Assembly (NCBI GenBank): GCA_946061315.1
Contig: CAMGRB010000007.1
Location: 1 to 14,942 of the forward strand
DNA: 14,942 nt
Reading direction: 5' to 3'
DNA from: an uncultured Clostridia bacterium
GTDB lineage: Bacteria > Bacillota > Clostridia > Oscillospirales > CAG-272
The translations under genes and the position numbers were made by a program. Each line of letters opens with the position of its first letter. Within the stretch, counting starts at the first letter, position 1. The notes beneath the pieces were generated by a model. That model did no database searches. It was not told the DNA's origin and was given only the letters and a program-made list of their open reading frames with translations. This document shows, piece after piece, positions 1 to 6,889 of this stretch.

Positions 1-220
1 ATATCTGCGCGCCGAATATAAGGTTCGATATAAGGCACCCGATAAAGAGCCCCGGCACGGCGGACGGAATAAAGAACGGCAGGACGCAAAGCGCCTCCGA
101 AAACCTTACCTGCACCGCCATTTTGTCAATCCCGAGCAGGTAGGCAAAAAAGGTGAATACAACGTAAAGTGCGGCAACTATTGCCGCTTGTGTGACGTAC
201 AGTACTTTTTGGTTTTTCAT
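1..220 (-). CDS. queT: QueT-type queuosine precursor transporter (5' part only)
   Basis: Only the first 73 codons are in the window; the gene runs off the left edge. The reverse strand reads from ATG at 220 and begins MKNQKVLYVTQAAIVAALYV. It continues with a second hydrophobic stretch and the segment VQVRFSEALCVLPFF, then a P-G-L-F-I-G-C motif. The RFSEALCxLPFF pattern and the alternating hydrophobic segments are what I know from the QueT family (formerly DUF988), small membrane proteins thought to be the substrate-binding S component of an ECF transporter that imports queuosine precursors such as preQ1. A preQ1-I-like riboswitch directly upstream (231-272) supports this. A nearby upstream ATG at 227 is out of frame. 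The Shine-Dalgarno GGAG (231-234) lies 10 bases from the start. Confidence 0.85.
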   Translation of the reverse strand, partial: MKNQKVLYVTQAAIVAALYVVFTFFAYLLGIDKMAVQVRFSEALCVLPFFIPSAVPGLFIGCLISNLIFGAQI

Positions 221-230
221 TTTTCATTAT

Positions 231-272
231 CTCCGTAGTTTTGATTTAGGTGAGGATGGTCACGAACTCACC
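231..272 (-). promoter_or_regulatory. preQ1-I-like riboswitch controlling queT
   Basis: On the minus strand the leader has a 6-bp stem, GGTGAG (272-267) with CTCACC (254-249), closing a 12-base loop that starts TTC. An A-rich tail follows (TAAATCAAAACTAC, 248-235) and runs straight into the Shine-Dalgarno GGAG (234-231). This is the compact layout of preQ1 class I riboswitches: one hairpin, A-rich tail entering the minor groove, and a short pseudoknot next to the ribosome site. A 3-bp pseudoknot is possible between loop bases 263-261 (GTG) and tail bases 237-235 (TAC), with one G-U wobble. The expected action is that bound preQ1 stabilises the pseudoknot and hides the Shine-Dalgarno, lowering queT translation. 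Layout is seen; function is inferred from the family and the downstream gene. Confidence 0.72.
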
Positions 273-279
273 ATACGGC

Positions 280-308
280 ATTATACACCAAGGAGATAAA
301 AAAGTCAA
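280..308 (-). promoter_or_regulatory. sigmaA promoter of queT
   Basis: The minus strand carries TTGACT (308-303) and a perfect TATAAT (285-280) separated by 17 bases. Transcription should begin near 273, a base or so before the first base of the riboswitch stem, which fits a short riboswitch leader. Confidence 0.85.
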
Positions 309-336
309 TACCATATTACTCTTTTTCGCATATGAT
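304..336 (+). promoter_or_regulatory. possible sporulation-type promoter of the peptidoglycan-binding operon
   Basis: Upstream of the first gene is a CATATGAT element (329-336), resembling the CATA-type -10 boxes of sigmaE, sigmaG and sigmaK. GTCAATA (304-310) is 18 bases upstream, loosely like the sigmaG -35 (TGAATA). Alternatively ACC (310-312) plus 16 bases gives a sigmaK-like arrangement. A sigmaA reading would use TATGAT (331-336), but the bases 17 upstream do not resemble TTGACA. The sigma class cannot be decided by eye. Confidence 0.35.
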
Positions 337-358
337 GTATTGATACGGAGGTGATTAC

Positions 359-844
359 ATGGAAAATAAAGAAAACGATTTTATTATCGACGCACAAACG
401 ACCGATCCTGCGCCACAAGACACAAGAAATCCGAACATAGGCTTTCTTATAACGAACGTCCGAACGGCAAACGGAGCCCTGCCCGTTGAGGGTGCAACGG
501 TAAACGTTTTTAATTCTTCTGCTCCGTTGGAGGACGGCAATATACCGCCGTCGGACACGGACGTAATTTATTCGATGAGGACTAATCGGGCAGGTGTTAC
601 CGAAAAGGTGGCTCTTGCGACAAAAAGCAAGGAGCTCTCAACCGAGCCCGGCAACGTGCGCCCGTTCCTCTCGTACAATATTGCCGTTTCCGCCGACGGA
701 TTTTACGACACGGAATTTATAAACGTTCCCATCTTCCCCGGTATAACGTCAATACAGACGGTTGACTTAATGCCCGTTTCCGAGTTTGGAACGGAGCCGA
801 ACGGCAGCAAAAGATACGTTGAAATTCCCGACAACAAGCTGTAA
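359..844 (+). CDS. small protein with a carboxypeptidase-regulatory / transthyretin-like beta domain
   Basis: This 161-residue protein has no signal peptide and no membrane segment. Residues 1-25 are polar and probably disordered. Residues 28-140 look like a single beta-sandwich of the carboxypeptidase-regulatory (prealbumin/CnaB-like) type: G-F-L-I-T-N-V-R at the start, a P-V-E-G-A-T-V-N-V-F strand typical of this fold, T-N-R-A-G-V-T as a turn, then SYNIAVSADGFYDTEFINVP and a closing VDLMPV strand. Such domains usually bind or scaffold other proteins or glycans. The ATG at 359 is preceded by a near-perfect Shine-Dalgarno, GGAGGTGA (347-354). The next gene starts 9 bases after the stop, so the two are surely co-transcribed. 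The neighbours suggest a role at peptidoglycan, perhaps in the spore, but the exact function is unknown to me. Confidence 0.75.
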   Translation: MENKENDFIIDAQTTDPAPQDTRNPNIGFLITNVRTANGALPVEGATVNVFNSSAPLEDGNIPPSDTDVIYSMRTNRAGVTEKVALATKSKELSTEPGNVRPFLSYNIAVSADGFYDTEFINVPIFPGITSIQTVDLMPVSEFGTEPNGSKRYVEIPDNKL

Positions 845-853
845 GGAGGAAAT

Positions 854-2248
854 ATGCCTAATTTACCTATTATACCTACTTATATAACCGTCCATCTCGG
901 CCCGCCCGACTCGGACGCGCCGAACGTAACGGTTCCTTTTACGGATTACATAAAAAACGTGGCGTCGAGCGAAATATATCCGACGTGGCCCGAGGAAGCC
1001 ATACGCGCCAACGTATATGCGCAGATATCTTATGCGCTAAACAGAATTTACACGGAATATTACAGATCGAGAGGCTATGATTTTGACATAACAAACTCGA
1101 CCGCCATAGATCAGTCCTACGTTTACGGACGTGACGTATTTGAGAATATATCACAGATAGTGGACGATATTTTCAACAGTTATATTGTGCGAAGCGGCAG
1201 CGTTGAGCCGTATTTTACGACGTACTGCGACGGCAGGGAGCTACGGTGCGAGGGGCTTGAACAATGGGGCACGGTGGAGCTGGCAAATCAAGGTCTGACG
1301 CCGTATCAGATACTCCAACATTACTACGGCAACAACATAGAAATAGTTGATAATGCGCCAGTCGAGGATATAACTGAAAGTTACAGCGGATACCCTCTTT
1401 CCCTCGGCTCGATAGGAAACGACGTAAAGCAAATTCAGGTGCGCCTGAACAGAATATCGAAAAATTATCCTTCGATACCGAAAATAAGCCCCGTAAACGG
1501 CGTTTTCGGCGAGAGCACGCGTGACGCGGTAGAGGAATTTCAGCGGATTTTCAATCTTGACGTTGACGGAGTTGTCGGCAGAGGCACGTGGTACAGAATA
1601 CAGGCGATATACAACGCGGTAAAGCGCCTTAACGAGCTTGCCTCCGAGGGAATAACGCTCCAGGAGATATCGGAAGCGTTTAACATAGATTTAAGTGAGG
1701 GAGATATGGGCGAGGAGGTCTATGAGCTTCAATATCTTCTCAACTTTATAGGCAACTACAACGAGGAAATACCCTCCCCCGCAATAGACGGCATTTTCGG
1801 CCCGTCAACGAGGGACGCGGTAATAGCGTTCCAGCGTGTTTACGGACTGCCCCAGACGGGCGTTGTGACTTTTCCCGTATGGGAACAGTTATTCAGCGCA
1901 TATCAGGGAATTTTGTCCTCTCTGCCCGCCGATTTCTTTGCAAGCGTTACTCTGCCCTACCCGGGCTCCGTATTAAGAGTCGGCTCTTACGGAGAGTACG
2001 TAACGGCTCTGCAGGAGTACCTCAATTATATTTCGGACACTTATACGGAAATACCGAAGGTTACGGTTGACGGCATATTCGGGGACAGAACGGCGGACGC
2101 GGTCCTCGCTTATCAACGGCTTTTCGGTATCGAGCCCGTCGGGTTTGTCGGCGCCGTAACGTGGAATGCGATAACTTCTACTTACAGAGATCTTTACGAC
2201 GGGTCGATGTCCTCGGACGGACAGTATCCCGGCTACAACCTGGGTTAA
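854..2248 (+). CDS. SpoIID-like domain protein with three peptidoglycan-binding repeats
   Basis: A 464-residue protein of two parts. Residues 25-165 match the SpoIID/LytB family: F-T-D-Y-I-K-N-V-A-S-S-E40-I-Y-P-T-W-P-E-E-A corresponds to the family's active-site segment (catalytic Glu of the lytic transglycosylase SpoIID), and GLEQWGTVELANQG (134-147) followed by YQILQHYYG (151-159) is the signature near the domain's end. Residues about 182-250, 279-347 and 373-440 are three PG_binding_1 repeats, each with a [VI]-[ND]-G-[IV]-F-G turn (214, 311, 405) and a following A-V-x-x-[FY]-Q helix. The protein therefore probably binds and may cleave peptidoglycan glycan strands. There is no N-terminal membrane anchor or signal peptide, unlike SpoIID itself, so how it reaches peptidoglycan is unclear. 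Two cysteines, C125 and C132, fall in the region where some SpoIID proteins bind zinc. RBS AGGAGG (844-849) overlaps the previous stop. Confidence 0.85.
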   Translation: MPNLPIIPTYITVHLGPPDSDAPNVTVPFTDYIKNVASSEIYPTWPEEAIRANVYAQISYALNRIYTEYYRSRGYDFDITNSTAIDQSYVYGRDVFENISQIVDDIFNSYIVRSGSVEPYFTTYCDGRELRCEGLEQWGTVELANQGLTPYQILQHYYGNNIEIVDNAPVEDITESYSGYPLSLGSIGNDVKQIQVRLNRISKNYPSIPKISPVNGVFGESTRDAVEEFQRIFNLDVDGVVGRGTWYRIQAIYNAVKRLNELASEGITLQEISEAFNIDLSEGDMGEEVYELQYLLNFIGNYNEEIPSPAIDGIFGPSTRDAVIAFQRVYGLPQTGVVTFPVWEQLFSAYQGILSSLPADFFASVTLPYPGSVLRVGSYGEYVTALQEYLNYISDTYTEIPKVTVDGIFGDRTADAVLAYQRLFGIEPVGFVGAVTWNAITSTYRDLYDGSMSSDGQYPGYNLG

Positions 2249-2257
2249 GGAGGCTAT

Positions 2258-2788
2258 ATGGAATACTTTGATTCCGCAAACAAAAGGTATGCGATAATGC
2301 AGATACAGCAAAAGCTCCGTGAGCTTGACTATTGGGCAAACGGCACGTCAAAAATTGCGCCCGACGGAATATACGGCAATATGACAAGAGGTGCCGTAAG
2401 AACTTTTCAGGAAAAGTACGGTATTAACCCTACGGGCATCGTTGACAAGGAAACGTGGGACGCGATAAACACCGTACACAAGTACGTAAAAAATAACGTC
2501 GGAGGTGCCAAGGCGGTATATATTTTTCCGAAGGACAAAAATTTTCTTATCTTGCCCGGGATAACCGACGACGTTATGTACGTGATAATTCATATGCTAA
2601 ATACGATAGGCGAGGATTACGACGATTGGGGCGCGCTCCCGTATGGGAACTCCTACGGCACCGACGTTCAAAACGCCATAAGGAGTTTTCAAAGAAAAAA
2701 CCTTATAGACGGCAGCGGTGTCATTGACCCTCTTACGTTTAACCGCCTGGCAGACGAATACGAAAGAACAAATTCCAAGGATATGTGA
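2258..2788 (+). CDS. protein with two peptidoglycan-binding repeats
   Basis: A 176-residue protein consisting almost entirely of two PG_binding_1-type repeats. The first (about 9-70) has A-P-D-G-I-Y-G (34-40), A-V-R-T-F-Q (46-51) and G-I-V-D-K-E-T-W. The second (about 96-164) has Y-G-T-D-V-Q-N-A-I-R-S-F-Q and G-V-I-D-P-L-T-F and lacks the usual D-G-x-F-G turn, so it is more divergent. There is no catalytic domain, signal peptide or membrane segment. It starts 9 bases after the stop of the SpoIID-like gene, with AGGAGG (2248-2253) overlapping that stop. It is probably an accessory or targeting partner of that protein. The C terminus (T-N-S-K-D-M) is a short polar tail. Confidence 0.8.
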   Translation: MEYFDSANKRYAIMQIQQKLRELDYWANGTSKIAPDGIYGNMTRGAVRTFQEKYGINPTGIVDKETWDAINTVHKYVKNNVGGAKAVYIFPKDKNFLILPGITDDVMYVIIHMLNTIGEDYDDWGALPYGNSYGTDVQNAIRSFQRKNLIDGSGVIDPLTFNRLADEYERTNSKDM

Positions 2789-2802
2789 AAATTGCGGCGA
2801 TT

Positions 2803-2832
2803 TTGCGGCAATAATATCAAATACCGTATGAA
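2803..2832 (+). promoter_or_regulatory. weak candidate promoter upstream of clpC
   Basis: TTGCGG (2803-2808) and TATGAA (2827-2832) are 18 bases apart in the 69-base gap before clpC. Both boxes are imperfect. I see no CtsR operator (tandem GGTCAAA-type heptads) and no CIRCE inverted repeat. There is also no terminator between the preceding gene and clpC, so read-through from the upstream operon is equally possible. Confidence 0.3.
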
Positions 2833-2857
2833 ATAATATCCCGAAAGGAATTTTGAA

Positions 2858-5290
2858 ATGGTAAACCGCTTTACGCCAAAATCACAACAGGCACTAAACG
2901 CCGCAAAGAAATCAGCCGAAAAAATGGGACACACCTACATAGGAACGGAGCATCTGCTACTCGGTATTCTGACTACCGACTGCGTAGGGGCGAAAATTCT
3001 CGACGACAAAAAAGTATCTTACACGGAGGTTTACGACTGCCTTACACGCATCTCGGGCGTGGGAAATCTCTCCGCACCGTTAAACCGTGAGCTTACCCCG
3101 AAATGTAAAAAAATAATAGAGGGCGCCGCCGTCTGCGCAAAGAAATTCGGCAGCAGATTTATAGGTACGGAGCATATTCTCTACGCCATATGCGACGATG
3201 CCGAGAGCGTGGGGGCAAAAATCCTTACCTCACTCGGTATGAATATGCAGACGATGAAAAACGAAATAGCCGCTTTTCTCGACTCGGGAACGGACGGTGC
3301 GCAAAACGTAAAAGACAACGTCCCCGGCGCCCCTACCCTTTCTTTGTACGGCAAAAATCTCAACGTACCTGCAAAGGAGGGGAAAAGCGACCCGCTTATC
3401 GGCAGAGAAAAAGAGGTTGAGCGTTTAATTCAGATTCTCTCCCGAAGGACAAAAAACAATCCTTGCCTGATAGGCGAGCCGGGTGTGGGCAAGACGGCTA
3501 TTATAGAGGGGCTTGCAAAGAAAATAGTCGACGGCGAGGCGCCCGAAAACCTCCTTAACAAAACGATAGTATCTCTTGACCTTGCCTCCATGATAGCGGG
3601 GGCGAAGTACAGAGGTGAGTTTGAGGAGCGCATGAGAGGCGTTATGAACGAGCTTAAAAACAACGATTCTCTCATTCTCTTTATAGACGAAATTCACACG
3701 ATAATAGGTGCGGGTGCCGCCGAGGGTGCGGTTGACGCCGCAAATATCATAAAGCCCGTTCTTGCCAGAGGACAGATACAGGTAATCGGCGCAACGACCG
3801 TTGAAGAATACAGGCGCATAGAAAAAGACCCTGCTCTCGAAAGGCGTTTTCAGCCTATGACGATAGAGGAGCCGACAGAAGAACAAACCCTTGAAATATT
3901 AAAAGGATTGCGCCCGAAATACGAGGAGCACCACGGGGTGAAAATATCGGACGGGGCGCTCTGCAGCGCCGTTTCTCTGTCGGTGCGGTATATAAACGAC
4001 AGATTTTTGCCCGACAAGGCGATAGACTTAATTGACGAGGCATCGTCAAGACTTAAAATGCGCCGCTTTTTCAAAAGTCCCGACTTAAAACGGACGGAGG
4101 AGCGCATAAAAGAACTTTCCAAGGAAAAGGAACAGGCAATTCTTGAAGAAAATTTTGAACTTGCATCGAAAATACGCGATGACGAGGTAATGCTCAAAAT
4201 AAAGTACAACAAAGAAAAAAGTCAGCGTGAAAAGCAGTTGAAGGACGAAATTCCCACGGTATCGGAGAATGATATATGCGATATTGTTACAATGTGGACA
4301 TCAATTCCAGTAAGCAAACTTGAAAAGGAAGAGAGCGAAAAACTTAAAAATCTCGAAGAAATGCTCTCATCAAGGGTCATAGGTCAGAGTGAAGCTATAA
4401 AAACCGTTTCCGCCTCGATAAAGCGCGGGAGGCTCGGACTTAAAAACCCGAACAGACCGATCGGCTCTTTTCTGTTCCTCGGTCCGACGGGCGTTGGGAA
4501 AAGCGAGCTTGCAAAAAGTATTGCCGAGGTCGTTTTCGGCTCGGTTGACAGTATGATAAGAATAGATATGTCGGAATATATGGAAAAGCACAGCGCCTCA
4601 AAGCTCATCGGCTCCCCTCCCGGCTACGTCGGTTACGGCGAGGGCGGTCAGCTAACCGAGGCAGTTCGCAGAAAGCCGTATTCCGTGATACTTTTCGACG
4701 AGATAGAAAAAGCGCACCCCGACGTTTACAACATTCTTTTGCAGGTGCTTGAGGACGGTATTCTCACCGATTCTGGAGGCAGACGGGTCGATTTCAGGAA
4801 CACGATAATGATTCTCACCTCAAATATAGGGGCAAAAAATATAACCGAGCCGAAAAGGCTCGGGTTTGCAGGCAATCTCGGTGAGCAAAGCGAATACGAA
4901 TATATGAAGTCGCAGATAAACGACGCGCTCAAAACGGAGTTCCGACCCGAATTTCTGAACCGCCTCGACGAGATAATCATTTTTGACAAGTTATCCCCCG
5001 ACGACACGAAAAATATCGCAAGGCTTATGCTAAATGACGTTAAAAAACTCGCCTTGAATATTGGCGTAAATGCGGATTTTGACGAGAGTGCCGTATCGTT
5101 TCTTGCAAAAAAGGGATATGACAAAATTTACGGTGCGCGCCCGCTCCGCCGAGCCATCACATCGTACGTTGAAAACACCCTTTCGGAAAAAATTCTCTCG
5201 GGTGAGATATCAAGCGGCGACAAAATCGAGGCTTACTCAAACGGAGAGAAAATCTTTTACAGAAAAAAGGACGTATTGCCCATTTCTTAA
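2858..5290 (+). CDS. clpC: ATP-dependent protease unfoldase ClpC
   Basis: An 810-residue HSP100 ATPase, full length for ClpC. It unfolds substrates and feeds them to ClpP in the cytoplasm. Domains in order: two Clp N repeats (about 1-70 and 80-142), each with G-T-E-H, whose glutamates E31 and E105 correspond to the phosphoarginine-binding glutamates of Bacillus ClpC; AAA domain 1 with Walker A GEPGVGKT (206-213) and Walker B ILFIDE (273-278); a UVR-like coiled-coil middle region (about 415-460); AAA domain 2 with Walker A GPTGVGKS (542-549) and Walker B VILFDE (610-615). The tripeptide LGF (668-670) sits where the ClpP-docking loop is expected. The N domain and middle region point to ClpC rather than ClpB or ClpX. 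The usual partners ctsR, mcsA and mcsB are not beside it. RBS AAAGGA (2844-2849) is 8 bases from the ATG. Confidence 0.95.
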   Translation: MVNRFTPKSQQALNAAKKSAEKMGHTYIGTEHLLLGILTTDCVGAKILDDKKVSYTEVYDCLTRISGVGNLSAPLNRELTPKCKKIIEGAAVCAKKFGSRFIGTEHILYAICDDAESVGAKILTSLGMNMQTMKNEIAAFLDSGTDGAQNVKDNVPGAPTLSLYGKNLNVPAKEGKSDPLIGREKEVERLIQILSRRTKNNPCLIGEPGVGKTAIIEGLAKKIVDGEAPENLLNKTIVSLDLASMIAGAKYRGEFEERMRGVMNELKNNDSLILFIDEIHTIIGAGAAEGAVDAANIIKPVLARGQIQVIGATTVEEYRRIEKDPALERRFQPMTIEEPTEEQTLEILKGLRPKYEEHHGVKISDGALCSAVSLSVRYINDRFLPDKAIDLIDEASSRLKMRRFFKSPDLKRTEERIKELSKEKEQAILEENFELASKIRDDEVMLKIKYNKEKSQREKQLKDEIPTVSENDICDIVTMWTSIPVSKLEKEESEKLKNLEEMLSSRVIGQSEAIKTVSASIKRGRLGLKNPNRPIGSFLFLGPTGVGKSELAKSIAEVVFGSVDSMIRIDMSEYMEKHSASKLIGSPPGYVGYGEGGQLTEAVRRKPYSVILFDEIEKAHPDVYNILLQVLEDGILTDSGGRRVDFRNTIMILTSNIGAKNITEPKRLGFAGNLGEQSEYEYMKSQINDALKTEFRPEFLNRLDEIIIFDKLSPDDTKNIARLMLNDVKKLALNIGVNADFDESAVSFLAKKGYDKIYGARPLRRAITSYVENTLSEKILSGEISSGDKIEAYSNGEKIFYRKKDVLPIS

Positions 5291-5293
5291 ACA

Positions 5294-5324
5294 AAAAAGC
5301 AACTGCGATTTGCAGTTGCTTTTT
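5294..5324. terminator. bidirectional terminator between clpC and the mscS-type gene
   Basis: A perfect 13-bp stem, 5294-5306 with 5312-5324, closes a 5-base loop. The stem core is GCAACTGC/GCAGTTGC and is flanked by A and T runs, so it terminates both the plus-strand clpC transcript (stop at 5290) and the minus-strand gene ending at 5343. Confidence 0.92.
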
Positions 5325-5342
5325 GATTTACAGAAAATATCT

Positions 5343-6158
5343 TTATTTTGCGATATGAACGTCGAGCTGATTGAATGGGATATCGACGCCGAACTGGTCG
5401 AAGGAGCGCTTTACCTGCTCCATCATATCGAAGTTTACGTCCCAATAGTCTTCCGTTCTTACCCATACTCTGAGGCTTATCTTTACTGCGCTGTCGGCGT
5501 GCTCCGTTATAATAACTGCGGGAGCAGGATCGGAAAGGACCCTTTCGTCTGCCTTTGCGCAAGCGTAAAGGACTTTCTTTGCAACGTCAATGTCGGTCGA
5601 ATATGAAATCGAAAAGACAAGATCAAGCCTTCTCGTATCGTTGGTCGAATAGTTCGTCACAACGCTGTTTGATACCGTTCCGTTAGGTATAACTACTCTC
5701 TTATTGTCGGGAGTTGTTACCGTGGTATAGAAAATTCCGATGTCCGTAACCGTACCCGATACGGCGCCCGTTTCTATGAAATCTCCGACTTCAAAGGGCT
5801 TGAAGCCTACTATCATAACTCCGCCGGCAATGTTTGAAAGGCCGCCCTGAAGTGCAAGACCTATGGTAAGTCCTACCGAGGCTATTACTGCCGAGAACGC
5901 GGACAAATCAACACCGAGTATTACGGCGGCGATAATTATTACCGCAACGTAAAGAAGTATTCTTATAACGTGCCCGAGGAACGTCTGCACCGTCTTTGAC
6001 AGCCTCTGCATTCCTCTTGAATTCATAATTTTCTTTGTAAGCTTTCCTGCGAGCTTGCAACCGAGCGCTAAAACCAATATCGCAAGGACAATTTTCAAAA
6101 CTGCCATAACGGTGGAAGCGGAGGTCAGAAAACTTACTATGTTATTCCAAAGTTCCAT
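5343..6158 (-). CDS. mscS: small-conductance mechanosensitive channel (MscS family)
   Basis: A 271-residue membrane protein of typical MscS length. Hydrophobic segments lie near residues 15-37, 63-83 and 87-110. The third is the pore helix, rich in Gly and Ala (SVGLTIGLALQGGLSNIAGG). Then comes the conserved beta-domain entry F-K-P-F-E-V-G-D-F-I, the pattern G-T-V-T-D-I-G and the R-V-V-I-P-N-G motif, followed by the cytoplasmic alpha/beta cage. The channel opens on membrane tension and releases osmolytes during hypo-osmotic shock. ATG at 6158 is preceded on the minus strand by AGGAG with about 13 bases of spacing, which is long. The zinc-ribbon gene lies 54 bases upstream with no terminator between, so the two probably share a transcript. 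Confidence 0.93.
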   Translation of the reverse strand: MELWNNIVSFLTSASTVMAVLKIVLAILVLALGCKLAGKLTKKIMNSRGMQRLSKTVQTFLGHVIRILLYVAVIIIAAVILGVDLSAFSAVIASVGLTIGLALQGGLSNIAGGVMIVGFKPFEVGDFIETGAVSGTVTDIGIFYTTVTTPDNKRVVIPNGTVSNSVVTNYSTNDTRRLDLVFSISYSTDIDVAKKVLYACAKADERVLSDPAPAVIITEHADSAVKISLRVWVRTEDYWDVNFDMMEQVKRSFDQFGVDIPFNQLDVHIAK

Positions 6159-6212
6159 CTTTTATTTTGCTCTCCTGTACTTAAAATTCTTTATTTTCAG
6201 CTTGCAAAGAGT

Positions 6213-6764
6213 TTACTCGTCTTTTTTAGCCTTTGCTTTTTTCTTTGCAGGCGTCTCTTTTTCAACCGTGTCTTCTTTATCTGCCTTTTCTTCGACCGGT
6301 TTTGGTGCGTCTTCGGTTTTTTGTTCCTGTGCGCAATTCTCTGCTTCTTCAACGTCATCCGCTACCTTTTCGTCGGTATTTACGTCCTCTTTTTTCTCGT
6401 CGGCAACGATTTTACTGCCGCATCTTGAACAGTAGGGCGCGTCACTTTCGATTATTGAAGAACAATGCGGGCAAATCTTTTTGTTTTTAGCTTTTGCAAT
6501 CTCGATTTTGAGATTTTTGATTTTCTCGCTTCTTGCATCAGCCTCGGCAATAAGCTCGGCTATCTTGCCGTCCTTTGCCACTCCGTTTTTAGCCTGCGTG
6601 AAAAATGCTCTGCCGAGCCTTTCAAAGCACTCGTCAAGATCCGCTTCTTCCTTTTTGAGCTCAAAGGTCATTTTCGCACTTGAAACAAGCTTCCCCGTCT
6701 TTTCGGCGGCGTAATTTGCGGCGTCACCTATCTTCTTTGAAACCTTGTCAAAAAATTCAGCCAT
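6213..6764 (-). CDS. cytoplasmic coiled-coil zinc-ribbon protein
   Basis: A 183-residue protein of unknown function. Residues 1-95 are charged and helical, probably a coiled coil (F-F-D-K-V-S-K-K-I-G-D-A-A at the start, then lysine/glutamate-rich heptads). A zinc ribbon follows: C98-x2-C101 and C112-x2-C115 (CPHC...CSRC). Residues 120-183 are a low-complexity tail, first acidic, then Ala/Lys/Pro rich, ending K-A-K-A-K-K-D-E. There are no membrane segments. I chose the ATG at 6764 because AGGAGG (6776-6771) sits 6 bases upstream; an in-frame ATG at 6800 lies inside the promoter and is not used. Many Clostridia carry similar zinc-ribbon proteins of unknown role. It is the first gene of the transcript containing the mechanosensitive channel. 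Confidence 0.8.
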   Translation of the reverse strand: MAEFFDKVSKKIGDAANYAAEKTGKLVSSAKMTFELKKEEADLDECFERLGRAFFTQAKNGVAKDGKIAELIAEADARSEKIKNLKIEIAKAKNKKICPHCSSIIESDAPYCSRCGSKIVADEKKEDVNTDEKVADDVEEAENCAQEQKTEDAPKPVEEKADKEDTVEKETPAKKKAKAKKDE

Positions 6765-6791
6765 AACGATTCCTCCTTTCGTTCTTATTAT

Positions 6792-6820
6792 ATGATACAA
6801 CTTTCTTGCCTATTTGTCAA
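6792..6820 (-). promoter_or_regulatory. sigmaA promoter of the zinc-ribbon/mscS operon
   Basis: The minus strand has a perfect TTGACA (6820-6815), 17 bases, then TATCAT (6797-6792). Transcription would start near 6785, leaving a leader of about 20 bases with AGGAGG. Confidence 0.85.
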
Positions 6821-6826
6821 CGATTT

Positions 6827-6857
6827 TGAATATTTTTCGTAAAAAATGCGCACAATT
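6827..6857 (+). promoter_or_regulatory. sigmaG-like forespore promoter of spoVA
   Basis: TGAATA (6827-6832) exactly matches the sigmaG -35 consensus. Eighteen bases later CACAATT (6851-6857) partly matches the -10 CATACTA (4 of 7). In Bacillus the spoVA operon is transcribed by sigmaG in the forespore, so a promoter of this class is expected here. No convincing sigmaA promoter is visible on this strand. Confidence 0.5.
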
Positions 6858-6889
6858 CAGGTAAATAACTATTTAACGGAGATTTTTCG

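Noticed and set aside
1425..2190. The three peptidoglycan-binding domains considered as a DNA repeat array.
   Set aside because: They are similar at protein level only; the DNA units are far diverged, so this is ancient domain duplication rather than a recent tandem repeat.
2789..2857. A CtsR or CIRCE heat-shock operator upstream of clpC.
   Set aside because: No tandem GGTCAAA-type heptads and no long inverted repeat are present; the visible TTGCGGC direct repeat does not match either operator.
5070..5606. A 178-codon plus-strand frame crossing the end of clpC and the terminator.
   Set aside because: It is out of frame with clpC, passes through the bidirectional terminator and lies antisense to the mscS-type gene; it has no ribosome site and no recognisable domain.
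6765..6800. An ATG at 6800 adding 12 residues to the zinc-ribbon protein.
   Set aside because: It lies inside the promoter, upstream of the expected start of transcription; AGGAGG points to ATG 6764.
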